Position numbers and translations under genes: made by a program. A stretch of DNA of 26,626 nt from Bacteroidota bacterium (GTDB lineage: Bacteria > Bacteroidota > Bacteroidia > Flavobacteriales > Flavobacteriaceae). The notes under the pieces were generated by a model that did not search any database, was not told the origin of the DNA, and was given only the letters and a program-made list of their open reading frames with translations. Numbering within the stretch: position 1 is the first letter of the stretch; the number at the start of each line of letters is the position of its first letter. Shown one piece after another: positions 13,093-21,800 of this stretch. The stretch lies in contig JAEZGB010000014.1 in assembly GCA_023437485.1 (NCBI GenBank), positions 1 through 26,626 on the forward strand, given 5' to 3'.

Positions 13093-14660
13093 TATTTGGG
13101 ATTGAATACGAGAAACGGCACGATCATCTCCTCAAGCGAAATCCCGCCGTGTTGGTACGTATTGCGGTAATAGCTTACATAGTGGTTATAATTGTTCACG
13201 TAAGCCAGGAAATAATCATTTATTGCAAAGATATAGGAACAGCTCATGTTAATCGAAGGGAGCATGATGCTTTTTGGATCCTTCACGGCATAGACGTCCC
13301 GGTCTTCATAGGTCAGGCTTCTTCCGGTTTTATAGCGAAGGTTCAGGCTGGTATTTTTATCGCCGATCACCTTTGACGGGTTCTTTACGTTGATGGTTCC
13401 GTGATCAGTGGTGATGATGAGCTTGAATCCAAGTTGTTGCGCCTGCTGGATCACTTCTAGAAGCGGCGAATTGCGAAACCAGCTTAGGGTGAGTGATCTG
13501 TAAGCCTTGTCGTCGGCGGCAAGTTCCTTGACCACTTCCATTTCGGTTTTGGCATGCGAGAGCATATCAATAAAGTTGTAAACAATTGTCACCAAATCAT
13601 TTGACTTGTATGACTTAAAGTTTTCAACCAGCTTCTTTCCGCCCGCAAAATTGGTAATTTTAAAATAATCGTGCTTGATATTGAGCCCAAGGCGTTTGAG
13701 GTGTGCCGACAGGAATTCGGCTTCATAAAGGTTTTTTCCGCCTTCTTCCACATCATTTTTCCAGTATTGCGGAAACTGCTTTTCCATCTCCAACGGCATC
13801 AGGCCTGAAAAGATCGCATTTCGTGCATACTGTGTCGCCGTGGGCAAAATGGCGAAGTATGGGACTTCCTTTTCCAGCTTGTAGTGATTGGCCACCACGC
13901 TTTCAAAGGCTTTCCATTGGTCATACCGCAAATTATCGATCACCACAAAGAGTACCGGTTTATCCTTTTTTGTGATTTCGGGGATTACCAATTCGCGGAA
14001 GAGGGTGTGCGACATCACGGGTTTGTCAACCTTGGCATTTTTGGCTGCCGGCTCAAACCATGTAGCGTAATGGCGCTCGATGAATTTCCCAAATTGGGCA
14101 TTGGCCTCGATTTTCTGGCTTTCGAGAATTTCAGTCATCGCCTGGTCTTCAATATTTTCAAGCTGGAGTTCCCAAAAAAGAAGGCGCCGGTACAAATCGG
14201 CCCATTCTTCATAGGTGTTCACCATTGACATGTCCACGGCGATCTTGCGAAATTCCTTCTGATAATCGAGCGTGGTTTTTTCGGATACCAATCTTGAATG
14301 ATCCAGGTTTTTTTTGATGCTCAACAGGATCTGGTTCGGGTTGACGGGTTTGATCAGATAATCGGCAATCTTGGATCCAATGGCCTCTTCCATGATGAGC
14401 TCCTCTTCGCTTTTGGTAATCATGATCACCGGGGTGCTCGATTTCTTTTCCTTAATTTCCTGAAGCGTTTCCAACCCGCTCATCCCGGGCATGTTTTCAT
14501 CCAGAAAGACAATGTCAAAAGTCCCTTCGGCAAAAATATCGACCGCGTCACGGCCATTGTTGCAGGTAATTACCTCGAAATTTTTCTTCTCGAGGAACAT
14601 AATATGCGGCTTGAGCAGGTCTATTTCATCGTCCACCCAAAGTATTTTGATTTTGTCCAT
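13092..14660 (-). CDS. porX: PorX: response regulator with PglZ phosphatase-like domain
   Basis: A 522-residue cytosolic regulator of the type IX secretion system in Bacteroidota. Residues 1-120 are a receiver domain with the acidic pair DDE (10-12), phosphoacceptor Asp54 in FLDENMPGM, and Lys in LIKPVNP. After a helical linker, a PglZ (alkaline phosphatase-fold) domain contains VIDNLRYDQW, LPTATQYARNAIFSG and TTDHGT, the residues expected to hold the metal site. The ATG at 14660 is chosen because MDKIKILWVDDE is the normal receiver start. An in-frame ATG seven codons earlier is possible. It heads porX-tsaE-ald-DUF4258. No porY kinase or type IX structural gene lies in the window. Confidence 0.95.
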   Translation of the reverse strand: MDKIKILWVDDEIDLLKPHIMFLEKKNFEVITCNNGRDAVDIFAEGTFDIVFLDENMPGMSGLETLQEIKEKKSSTPVIMITKSEEELIMEEAIGSKIADYLIKPVNPNQILLSIKKNLDHSRLVSEKTTLDYQKEFRKIAVDMSMVNTYEEWADLYRRLLFWELQLENIEDQAMTEILESQKIEANAQFGKFIERHYATWFEPAAKNAKVDKPVMSHTLFRELVIPEITKKDKPVLFVVIDNLRYDQWKAFESVVANHYKLEKEVPYFAILPTATQYARNAIFSGLMPLEMEKQFPQYWKNDVEEGGKNLYEAEFLSAHLKRLGLNIKHDYFKITNFAGGKKLVENFKSYKSNDLVTIVYNFIDMLSHAKTEMEVVKELAADDKAYRSLTLSWFRNSPLLEVIQQAQQLGFKLIITTDHGTINVKNPSKVIGDKNTSLNLRYKTGRSLTYEDRDVYAVKDPKSIMLPSINMSCSYIFAINDYFLAYVNNYNHYVSYYRNTYQHGGISLEEMIVPFLVFNPK

Positions 14661-14740
14661 TACATGTACTTTAAGGCGCAATTTAACAAATAAGCCCTGA
14701 CCCGAATCATAAGGAATTGATAATTACAGCGTCGTTAAAG

Positions 14741-14772
14741 TTTGGATGTCCGGCATTTTTTTTCTAAATTTC
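14741..14772 (+). promoter_or_regulatory. Promoter of the glycosyltransferase gene
   Basis: TTTG (14741-14744), 20 bases, then TAAATTTC (14765-14772) matches the -33/-7 pattern with one mismatch, leaving a leader of roughly 35 bases before the ATG at 14811. The minus-strand promoter for porX should lie in the same 150-base divergent spacer but was not identified. Confidence 0.55.
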
Positions 14773-14810
14773 GGCCGCGTTATCCCTACAACGCCTTCAA
14801 ATTCAAATGA

Positions 14811-15890
14811 ATGGAAAAGTTTACCGGGATAAATCGCTGGCGGCGCAAGATCATGCACGCGCTCACGGCAGGGCTCCAAAGTCATCAGAACCTATTGCCA
14901 CTGTCTTCCAAAATCAACAGAATCCTCATTTGCAGGCCAAACGGAAGGTTGGGCAATATGCTGTTGCTCACTCCACTTGTTCGCGAGATCCACGATGCGT
15001 TCCCCCACGCCACAATAGACCTGTTTGTCAAGGGGCCTCAGGCTTCCCGCGTTTTCAGGGAATTCCCGCAAATGGGCAGGATCATTGAACTTCCTGACAG
15101 GCCCTTTGCCAATTTATGGCGTTACGCCGTAACCTGGGCAAAACTGAGGCAGACAAAATACGATCTTGTATTTAATGTCGATGCCGGATCGTCCTCAGGC
15201 AGGCTGTCGACAAAATTTGCACGGGGTGACTATAAGGATTTTGGACAAGGCCACAACCTGGACCGGTATCCCGACGCGGTCCATATGGCCAAAAATCCGG
15301 TCTACAGATTTCGGGAATTCCTCGCCGCTCTGCAACTCCAGCCACGCAACGCCCGGCTTCCCGAATTGTCGCTATGTTTGACCAGAGAAGAAAAAACGCA
15401 GGGCGCGCAAAAACTGCACGCGCTGATTCGAAATTCAAATCCCGTGGTTGGCCTATTTACCTATGCCACTGGCAACAAGGATATGGGCAAGGACTGGTGG
15501 CAGAGTATGCTATTACTGCTAAAAGAAGAACTTCCGCAGGTAAACTTTATCGAACTGCTTCCGGCACACGGGGTTTCAAATCTCGATTACAAGGTACCGT
15601 CGGTTTACAGCCGAAATATTCGCGAGATGGCGGGCGTTGCTTCTAATTTTCAGGCCTTCATCGGCGCCGATAGTGGTGTAATGCACCTGGCGTCGGCTTC
15701 CGGAGTGCCCGTAATCGGTTTGTTTACGGTTACCCGAAAGGACCGGTACGCGCCTTACAACCGTCAAAGCATTGGCATGGATATGAATGTTCATTCTACC
15801 GAGGATGTGGTGCGGAAACTCAAACGCATCATTGGCCCAAAGGCAATGCTCGCGCCTTCCCCGATGCTTCTGCGTGAAATTGCCAATTAA
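14811..15890 (+). CDS. Glycosyltransferase family 9 (heptosyltransferase-like)
   Basis: A 359-residue GT-B-fold glycosyltransferase of family 9, which includes the ADP-heptose:LPS heptosyltransferases. KINRILICRPNGRLGNMLLLTPLV begins the N-terminal Rossmann domain. The C-terminal donor-binding domain contains FIGADSGVMHLASASGVPVIGLF, with the family's D-(S/T)-G-x-x-H-x-A signature. About 33 residues precede the conserved start; an internal ATG at 14853 is an alternative. No other LPS core gene is adjacent, so the sugar and acceptor are not known. Its stop codon directly abuts the stop of the converging gene at 15891. Confidence 0.9.
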   Translation: MEKFTGINRWRRKIMHALTAGLQSHQNLLPLSSKINRILICRPNGRLGNMLLLTPLVREIHDAFPHATIDLFVKGPQASRVFREFPQMGRIIELPDRPFANLWRYAVTWAKLRQTKYDLVFNVDAGSSSGRLSTKFARGDYKDFGQGHNLDRYPDAVHMAKNPVYRFREFLAALQLQPRNARLPELSLCLTREEKTQGAQKLHALIRNSNPVVGLFTYATGNKDMGKDWWQSMLLLLKEELPQVNFIELLPAHGVSNLDYKVPSVYSRNIREMAGVASNFQAFIGADSGVMHLASASGVPVIGLFTVTRKDRYAPYNRQSIGMDMNVHSTEDVVRKLKRIIGPKAMLAPSPMLLREIAN

Positions 15891-16337
15891 TTACCGAAGC
15901 ATCGAATCCAGTTCCCGGATCGTGAACTGGGCCTGCCCGCACGATGAATACCGCGATTCAAATACAGCCCGGTTATCGTCAATTTGCAGGACAAGATCCA
16001 GCCATCCGATCGGGTCATCAAGGCACGAGACGCCGGCCTTCCGCTTTTGTTGTCGGTCTTTGGCCATTCGGGTGTTGATTAATTGAAGCGCCTTCTCAGG
16101 ATGTTTTGCGATTTGGCGCAGGCTTGTGGCAATGTACCGGCCGCCCTCCATTCGCGACACCGTGAAATCATTTCCATCACCGGATGGCGACAATGAAAAA
16201 CGATATTGCCTGAACGTACAGCTTTTGACTGAGTCCACGGATATTGCTGTTTCGCACTGCGGTTTTGGGACCGGGCGCAAGGCCATTTCCTGGGCCGAAA
16301 CGCTAAAGCACATTAACACAAAAGCAATTAGCTTCAT
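15891..16337 (-). CDS. Secreted hypothetical protein
   Basis: A 148-residue protein of unknown function. The start at 16337 gives a clean signal peptide (MKLIAFVLMCFSVSA followed by QEMALRPVP), so it is probably exported to the periplasm. Longer in-frame starts would bury this signal in an implausible leader. Four Cys remain in the predicted mature part (in PQCET, KSCTF, VSCLD and SSCGQ), so two disulfides are possible. It begins 10 bases after the stop of the hydrophilic protein gene at 16348-16581, suggesting one transcript. It ends exactly against the stop of the converging glycosyltransferase gene. Confidence 0.7.
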   Translation of the reverse strand: MKLIAFVLMCFSVSAQEMALRPVPKPQCETAISVDSVKSCTFRQYRFSLSPSGDGNDFTVSRMEGGRYIATSLRQIAKHPEKALQLINTRMAKDRQQKRKAGVSCLDDPIGWLDLVLQIDDNRAVFESRYSSCGQAQFTIRELDSMLR

Positions 16338-16347
16338 CCTCTCAACA

Positions 16348-16581
16348 TTAAACCGCGCTGCCAGGCCCGCTGGGATCAGTATCCGGGTCATATGAACCCG
16401 CCTGCGGATCAACTTCGCCCCAATCCTGCTTCGGGTCTGGATCCTGATCGATTATGCCCTGGTCATCACTCTGGTTCTGATCATCGTCATGATGGCCGTT
16501 CCTGTCGCTTCCCCATTGTGTGCCGTTTTGTGAGCGCCGCAATTGGTCGCTGTTCTCGTGTGGTGTTCCGGAATTTTCCAT
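16348..16581 (-). CDS. Small acidic hydrophilic protein
   Basis: A 77-residue protein very rich in Asp, Gln, Asn, Ser and Gly, with long acidic stretches (HHDDDQNQSDDQ, DQDPDPKQDWGEVD) and no hydrophobic core. It is almost certainly disordered. The ATG at 16581 (MENSGTPHENSD) is preferred over one 18 codons upstream, because the extra residues would be hydrophobic and unlike the rest. In style it resembles the proteins at 9925-10218 and 10230-10484. No family is recognised. A secreted protein follows after 10 bases. Confidence 0.62.
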   Translation of the reverse strand: MENSGTPHENSDQLRRSQNGTQWGSDRNGHHDDDQNQSDDQGIIDQDPDPKQDWGEVDPQAGSYDPDTDPSGPGSAV

Positions 16582-16661
16582 GATAATTAGTTTTACAGTA
16601 AAATTACCTTGGAACAGGATTGCGGCGTTACGCAACTTTTCGATTTTTTTACGCGATTTAA

Positions 16662-16731
16662 TTGTAAAGTCCTGAAATCCTAACAGGAAATTCTGTAATG
16701 CCGCCGTTTTGACAATTTCCGAACTTTACAA
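16662..16731. promoter_or_regulatory. Divergent spacer with 9-base inverted repeat
   Basis: TTGTAAAGT (16662-16670) and ACTTTACAA (16723-16731) are perfect inverted copies, 52 bases apart, in the spacer between the acidic protein gene (minus) and the lipoprotein gene (plus). A smaller inverted repeat TCCTG...CAGGA lies between them. Two operator half-sites or a looping element are possible. No TAnnTTTG promoter is evident for either gene. Confidence 0.3.
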
Positions 16732-16741
16732 AAAAGAAATT

Positions 16742-17137
16742 ATGAAAGCTACAATCATTACAGCCATGATCCTGCTGGTGGCGGGATTGGGCACGAGTTG
16801 CAAGGATACGGCAAGCCAGTTTGAACCCGTCGGCGAAATGGAAAATCATCTGGTACAAAGTGATACGATCAAACCCCGCACTGGTGGCTTGGATCAAAAT
16901 ACTTCCGAAGATTCCAATTATGACGAAGCCTCGGCCTCCGGCAAGGCAAGCGAGCCCCGACCGGTTCAAACCCAGGTCAACAAAGCCAAACAGATTCAGC
17001 AAAAAAACCGTGCCAATGCCGTGGGATATGATGGTTACAGCGCCCCTGACGGTACACCAGCCGAAAATTATGACGGGGATATGTACACCAAGTTTGACAC
17101 CACAAGGATGCCAAGTGGCGCTACGCCAATCAAATAA
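16742..17137 (+). CDS. Putative lipoprotein
   Basis: A 131-residue protein with a lipoprotein signal: MKATIITAMILLVAG followed by lipobox LGTSC, with lipidation expected at Cys20. The mature part is hydrophilic, low in hydrophobics and rich in Asp, Ser, Pro, Gln and Asn, with the Tyr/Gly-rich segment VGYDGYSAPDGTPAENYDGDMY. It is probably disordered and anchored in the inner or outer membrane. The ATG at 16742 is chosen because it gives the signal; an ATG 11 codons upstream adds charged residues before it. The function is unknown. It lies 84 bases upstream of the signalling operon, which has its own promoter. Confidence 0.72.
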   Translation: MKATIITAMILLVAGLGTSCKDTASQFEPVGEMENHLVQSDTIKPRTGGLDQNTSEDSNYDEASASGKASEPRPVQTQVNKAKQIQQKNRANAVGYDGYSAPDGTPAENYDGDMYTKFDTTRMPSGATPIK

Positions 17138-17185
17138 CGATTTTTAAGGCTGGTGCCAAACCGGTTCCGGGCCACGCGAAATTGA

Positions 17186-17216
17186 TTTGCCGTGTCAATT
17201 AAAATCTCTACTTTTG
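17186..17216 (+). promoter_or_regulatory. Promoter of the kinase-CheR-CheB operon
   Basis: TTTG (17186-17189), exactly 19 bases, then TACTTTTG (17209-17216) matches the full Bacteroidota consensus without mismatch. The ATG of the first gene (17222) begins only five bases after the -7 element, so the transcript is predicted to be leaderless or nearly so. Confidence 0.8.
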
Positions 17217-17221
17217 AGGTT

Positions 17222-17626
17222 ATGACGCGAAAGATAAACTCAGTCCTTTTAACTGATGATGACCCGGATGACCGGTTTCTGTTTGAAGAGGCACTTTTGT
17301 CTGCCGACCCGAAAATTTCCTATACAAGCGCGGTGGACGGTTTGGACGCAATCGAGAAATTGTCAAAAGGCGATCTTCCGGACCTTATATTTATGGACGT
17401 GAACATGCCCAGGATGAACGGCATCAGTTGCCTCCAGGAACTGCGTCAAATGCCAAAACTTAGCAAAATCCCCGTGATCATGTACAGCACATCCAGTTAC
17501 TATCGCGATGAGTGCTTTCGATTGGGGGCCGATGCCTACATTGAAAAGCCCAGCGATTTTGCGAAATTGTGTGAAAAACTTAAACTCATTACCCACGGAG
17601 GGATTTCCCTGAAAGACATCAACTGA
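17222..17626 (+). CDS. Single-domain response regulator
   Basis: A 134-residue receiver domain without an output domain, of the Rcp1/phytochrome-regulator style. The acidic pocket is in LLTDDDPDDRFLF, the phosphoacceptor is Asp59 in FMDVNMPRMNG, and the conserved Lys lies in YIEKPSD. An upstream in-frame ATG at 17192 is rejected because it lies before the promoter. It is the first gene of a seven-gene operon and overlaps the next gene by one base. It probably shuttles phosphate between the following kinases or signals by binding to a partner. Confidence 0.92.
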   Translation: MTRKINSVLLTDDDPDDRFLFEEALLSADPKISYTSAVDGLDAIEKLSKGDLPDLIFMDVNMPRMNGISCLQELRQMPKLSKIPVIMYSTSSYYRDECFRLGADAYIEKPSDFAKLCEKLKLITHGGISLKDIN

Positions 17627-18846
17627 TGATCCTGATTGTTGACGACAAGCGGGAAAACATTCTCCCCATTGAAAAAATCCTCTCGCTTCACGGACTTGAA
17701 TCAGATTCGGCCGAATCTGGCGAGGAAGCGCTCAAAAAAATTCTGAAGTACGATTATTCGCTGATCATCATGGACGTGCAAATGCCGGGCATGGATGGTT
17801 TTGAAGTGGTGGAAACCCTCGCCGGCAGCAATCGCACCAAGGACATTCCCGTGATTTTCCTTTCGGCAGTGAGCGTTGAAAAAAAGTTCATCTCCCGCGG
17901 ATATGAGAGTGGCGGCGTGGATTACATCATCAAACCGGCCGATCCAGATTTGTTGATTTTAAAGGTCAAGACTTTTCTTCGGCTATACGGCCAGCACAAT
18001 GAACTCAAGGCCATCCGCGACCTGTTGTCACAGGAAATTGAAATCCGCAGGCACGACCAATTGAGCCTTGAAGAAAAAGTCCAGCAGCGAACCAGTGAAC
18101 TTACCCGCAAAAATGAGGAACTGGAAATGCGCAACCACGAACTCCAGCAGTTCACCTGGGTGGTGTCGCATGATTTGAAAGAACCCTTGCGCAAAATCGA
18201 AATTTTTAGCCGGATGATCCGCGACCGGTACCTAACGGATCCAACGGCACTGGGATATATGGACCGGACCATTCATTCGGCCGAACGCATGTCGAGATTG
18301 ATCAGCGACCTGCTTGAGTATTCCCGCCTTTCATCTGAAATCCATCACCAGCAAACTGACCTGAATGTCGTGCTGCGCGAAGTCCTGGTTGACCTGGACT
18401 ATGTGATCGAGGAGAAAAAAGCCATCATCAGCTATGAAGACCTTCCCACCATTTACGGCGTCCCAAGCCAGCTCAGGCAGGTCTTCCAAAATCTGATCGG
18501 AAATTCGATCAAATTTGCCCGGGAGGGGCATCCGCCGGAGATTTCGGTGCAATCCAGTTTTATCGCTACCCGCGATGCGGAGGCGCCGGCAGTCGATGAC
18601 GGTGATTTTTGCCGGATCACGGTCACCGACAACGGGATTGGTTTTGATGAAACATTTCTGGATAAAATCTTCGTGATTTTCCAAAGCCTGAATGGGCGCG
18701 AAGAATATGAAGGTACGGGAATCGGCCTTGCCATCGCCAAAAAAATCGTCGACAAACACGGCGGAATGATCACCGCACGCAGCAAACCAGGCCAGGGAGC
18801 GACCTTTATTCTGGTATTGCCGGTGGCTAAAAACATTGAAAAATGA
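17626..18846 (+). CDS. REC-HisKA-HATPase hybrid histidine kinase
   Basis: A 406-residue soluble kinase with an N-terminal receiver. Asp50 in IMDVQMPGMDG is the phosphoacceptor and Lys103 lies in IIKPADP. A coiled coil occupies about residues 130-175. The dimerisation helix follows with His182 in VVSHDLKEPLRK, then a HATPase_c domain with N box NLIGNSIKF, G1 box DNGIG (335-339) and G2 box GTGIGLAI (363-370). It has no transmembrane segment, so input must come by phosphorylation of its receiver or by protein contact, plausibly from the neighbouring regulators or the large hybrid kinase. It overlaps its upstream neighbour by one base and its downstream neighbour by four. Confidence 0.94.
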   Translation: MILIVDDKRENILPIEKILSLHGLESDSAESGEEALKKILKYDYSLIIMDVQMPGMDGFEVVETLAGSNRTKDIPVIFLSAVSVEKKFISRGYESGGVDYIIKPADPDLLILKVKTFLRLYGQHNELKAIRDLLSQEIEIRRHDQLSLEEKVQQRTSELTRKNEELEMRNHELQQFTWVVSHDLKEPLRKIEIFSRMIRDRYLTDPTALGYMDRTIHSAERMSRLISDLLEYSRLSSEIHHQQTDLNVVLREVLVDLDYVIEEKKAIISYEDLPTIYGVPSQLRQVFQNLIGNSIKFAREGHPPEISVQSSFIATRDAEAPAVDDGDFCRITVTDNGIGFDETFLDKIFVIFQSLNGREEYEGTGIGLAIAKKIVDKHGGMITARSKPGQGATFILVLPVAKNIEK

Positions 18847-21800
18847 ACGGAAACTTTAAAAGAAACCTTTTTATATCAACCGGAGTTTCGGTCCTGATCC
18901 TGATCATTAGCGCCACTGCTTCATTTTTGAGCATCCAAAGCCTTTTGGACAGCAACGCGCAGGTGCACAAGACCCAGGACATGATCTTTCACCTGAATGA
19001 AGCGCGTGCCGAAGCCCTTGAAGCCCAAACCAGCATGCGCGGTTACCTGCTCACGGGGAAGTCAAATTTTCTCGAGGCTTACAATGGGTCCTATACACGG
19101 GTGCGGGAAAAACTTAACCGAGTGCGGCAGTTGAGCCTTGGGAATCCGTCACAGATGCGGAATCTTGAAAAGCTTGACCTGGTCATTGACAGTTATTACG
19201 ATTATCTGCGGCAGCGCGTCGAAGAAAAATCGGCGGGAGTCACCACTGATCAGGCCGTGCTAAAACGCGGGAAATATCTACTGGACAGCCAGCGGTCACA
19301 ATTTTTAATGATCGAAGCTCACGAAAAGCAACTTCTTTCAGACGGGATTTCCGATTCTAACCGGGCCGGGCGATTCAGTTCTGCCCTGGTATTGACGGCG
19401 GCCCTGGTGGCGCTTATCATCAGCGTGGTGTTCTTTTACCGGATCCTGCGAGACTTCCAGGTCCGGACCGAGTTGCAGCGCGCCCTTGAAGAGAGTGACG
19501 AAAGCACCCGCCGCCGGATTGAGGCCATCAGCGGGATTGCCGGTGAGATTTCGGGCGGGAATTACGCGGTGCGCGTGGACGATGACGAACGCGACGCCCT
19601 GGGCAGCGTAGCCACATCACTCAATGCAATGGCTGAATCACTTGAAGCGTCGTTCGGCAAACTCAGGGACCGCGATTGGCTTCAAAGTGGCGTGGCAAAA
19701 CTCAACGACGCGATGATTGGCGAGCAAAATGCCGATAAACTTGCACAGGTCATTATTGAGCAGGTATCGGTATATACACGGGCATCGGCCGGAGCCATCT
19801 TCCTTATGGAAGGTGAAACCCTCTCCCCGGCGGCGGGATATGGCTATGTTCCGCCGAACGATTTTGAAATCCCGATGGGCCACGGGCTTGCGGGCCAGGC
19901 TGCCAAATCAAACGAAATACTGGAGCTCGAGGCTGCTACCAGCGAAGATATCACAATTACTTATGCCATGGGCGAAGTCAGGCCTGCCCACATAATCGCG
20001 GTGCCCCTCAGCGATGGCAAGGTAGCGGGCGTCATCGAACTGGCCACCACTAAAAAATTTGATCACCTTGACCGCGAATTCCTGCAAACCGTTGCAGGCA
20101 ATATCCTGATTTCCATCCGTGCGGCACAAAACCGCAACCGGGTTCAGGAACTTTTTGAAGAGACCCAGGCGCAGGCCGAGGAGCTTGCAGCACAACACAG
20201 CGAACTTGAGAGCATCAACGCCGAACTGGAAGTTCAGACCGAAAAACTCCAGGCCAGCGAAGAAGAATTGCGCGTGCAACAGGAAGAACTCCAGCAAACC
20301 AATGAAGAGCTCGCCGAACGCAGCGTGCTTTTGGAAGAGCGGAACATGGAAATCCAGAAAAAATCGGAGGACCTTGAACTGACAACCCGCTATAAATCGG
20401 AGTTTTTGGCCAATATGTCGCATGAATTGCGCACTCCGCTCAACAGCATCCTGTTGCTCAGCAGGCTTTTGGCCGAGAATACCGAGAAAAACCTCACCCC
20501 TGAACAGACCGAATTCGCGCGGGTGATCCAAAGTTCAGGGAACGGATTGCTGGGCCTGATTGACGAAATACTGGATCTTTCCAAGATCGAGGCCGGAAAA
20601 ATGGACCTTGAACTTGCCGATCTGACCGTCACTTCGATTGCCGAAGGCCTGCGGCCGATGTTTGAACCGCTTGCCCGCGAAAAATCAATCGACTTTAAAG
20701 TTGACATTTCCAACGCGCCGGTCATTGTAAGAACTGATAAGATGCGGTTGGAACAAATCCTCAAAAACCTAATTTCCAATGCAATCAAATTTACCTCCAC
20801 GGGCGAGGTCAAATTGGAAATCGTCAAGAATCTACACGATCCACAAATGGTGGATTTCACGGTTTCGGATACGGGAATCGGCATCGCGCCTGAAAAGCAA
20901 CTGCTGATTTTTGAAGCGTTCCAACAGGCAGACGGATCTACCAAACGCAAATACGGCGGCACAGGGCTGGGGCTTTCGATCAGCCGGGAACTTGCGAAGC
21001 TCCTCCGCGGCGAAATATCGTTGGAAAGCACTGAGAACAAAGGAAGTACTTTTACGCTCACATTGCCCATCGCCGGCCCGGGAAGCCTTAGCAACGCCGA
21101 GAACCAACCCGAACATCCGGAAATCGAGCAACAGCAACCGGAATTGCCGCAGTACGTCAGCCCGGAAATACCAGATGATGTTCCCGATGACCGCGATAAC
21201 ATTGGCCAGGATGACCGTGTTATGTTGATTGTGGAAGACGACGTGAACTTTGCCAAATCGCTAGTTGAATTCACGCGCCAGCGCGGCTACAAGGCTGTGG
21301 TGAGCGTTCGGGGCGACCATGCGCTGAACCTTGCAATGGTGTACAAACCTTCAGGTATACTGCTGGATATTGAACTTCCCGTCAAAAGTGGCTGGGAAGT
21401 GATGGAGGAATTAAAGGCCCACCGGCAAACGCGCCACATCCCGGTACATATCATGTCATCGCACAAAGTTCGGCAGGAAAGCCTCTTGAAGGGTGCGGTC
21501 AATTTCCTTGACAAACCTGTCGCTTTTGAACAGATTCCCGAAGTATTTAGACGTATTGAGCAAATCGTGAACAAAGAGTCCAAAAAAGTGCTCATTATTG
21601 AAGACAATCCAAAACACGCCCGCGCCTTGTCATTTTTCCTCGAATCGTACAACATCAATTCGGAGATCAGCAGCGAAGTGGCCACGGGTGTCGATGCGCT
21701 GCAAAAGGATGAAGTCGATTGCGTGATCCTGGACATGGGAATCCCGGACAAGCAGGCTTATGACATATTGGAGAAAATCCGCAACCGCGAAGGCCTGGAA

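Noticed and set aside
14811..16337. Glycosyltransferase and neighbours as a polysaccharide or defence island
   Set aside because: Only one glycosyltransferase is present, with no transporter, polymerase, integrase or base-composition break. Nothing supports an island.
17192..17221. Upstream ATG for the first response regulator at 17192
   Set aside because: It lies upstream of and within the consensus promoter, so it would not be on the transcript.
19908..21751. Long open frames antisense to the large kinase
   Set aside because: They lie opposite well-conserved HisKA, HATPase and receiver domains, have no recognisable motifs and reflect codon bias of the coding strand.
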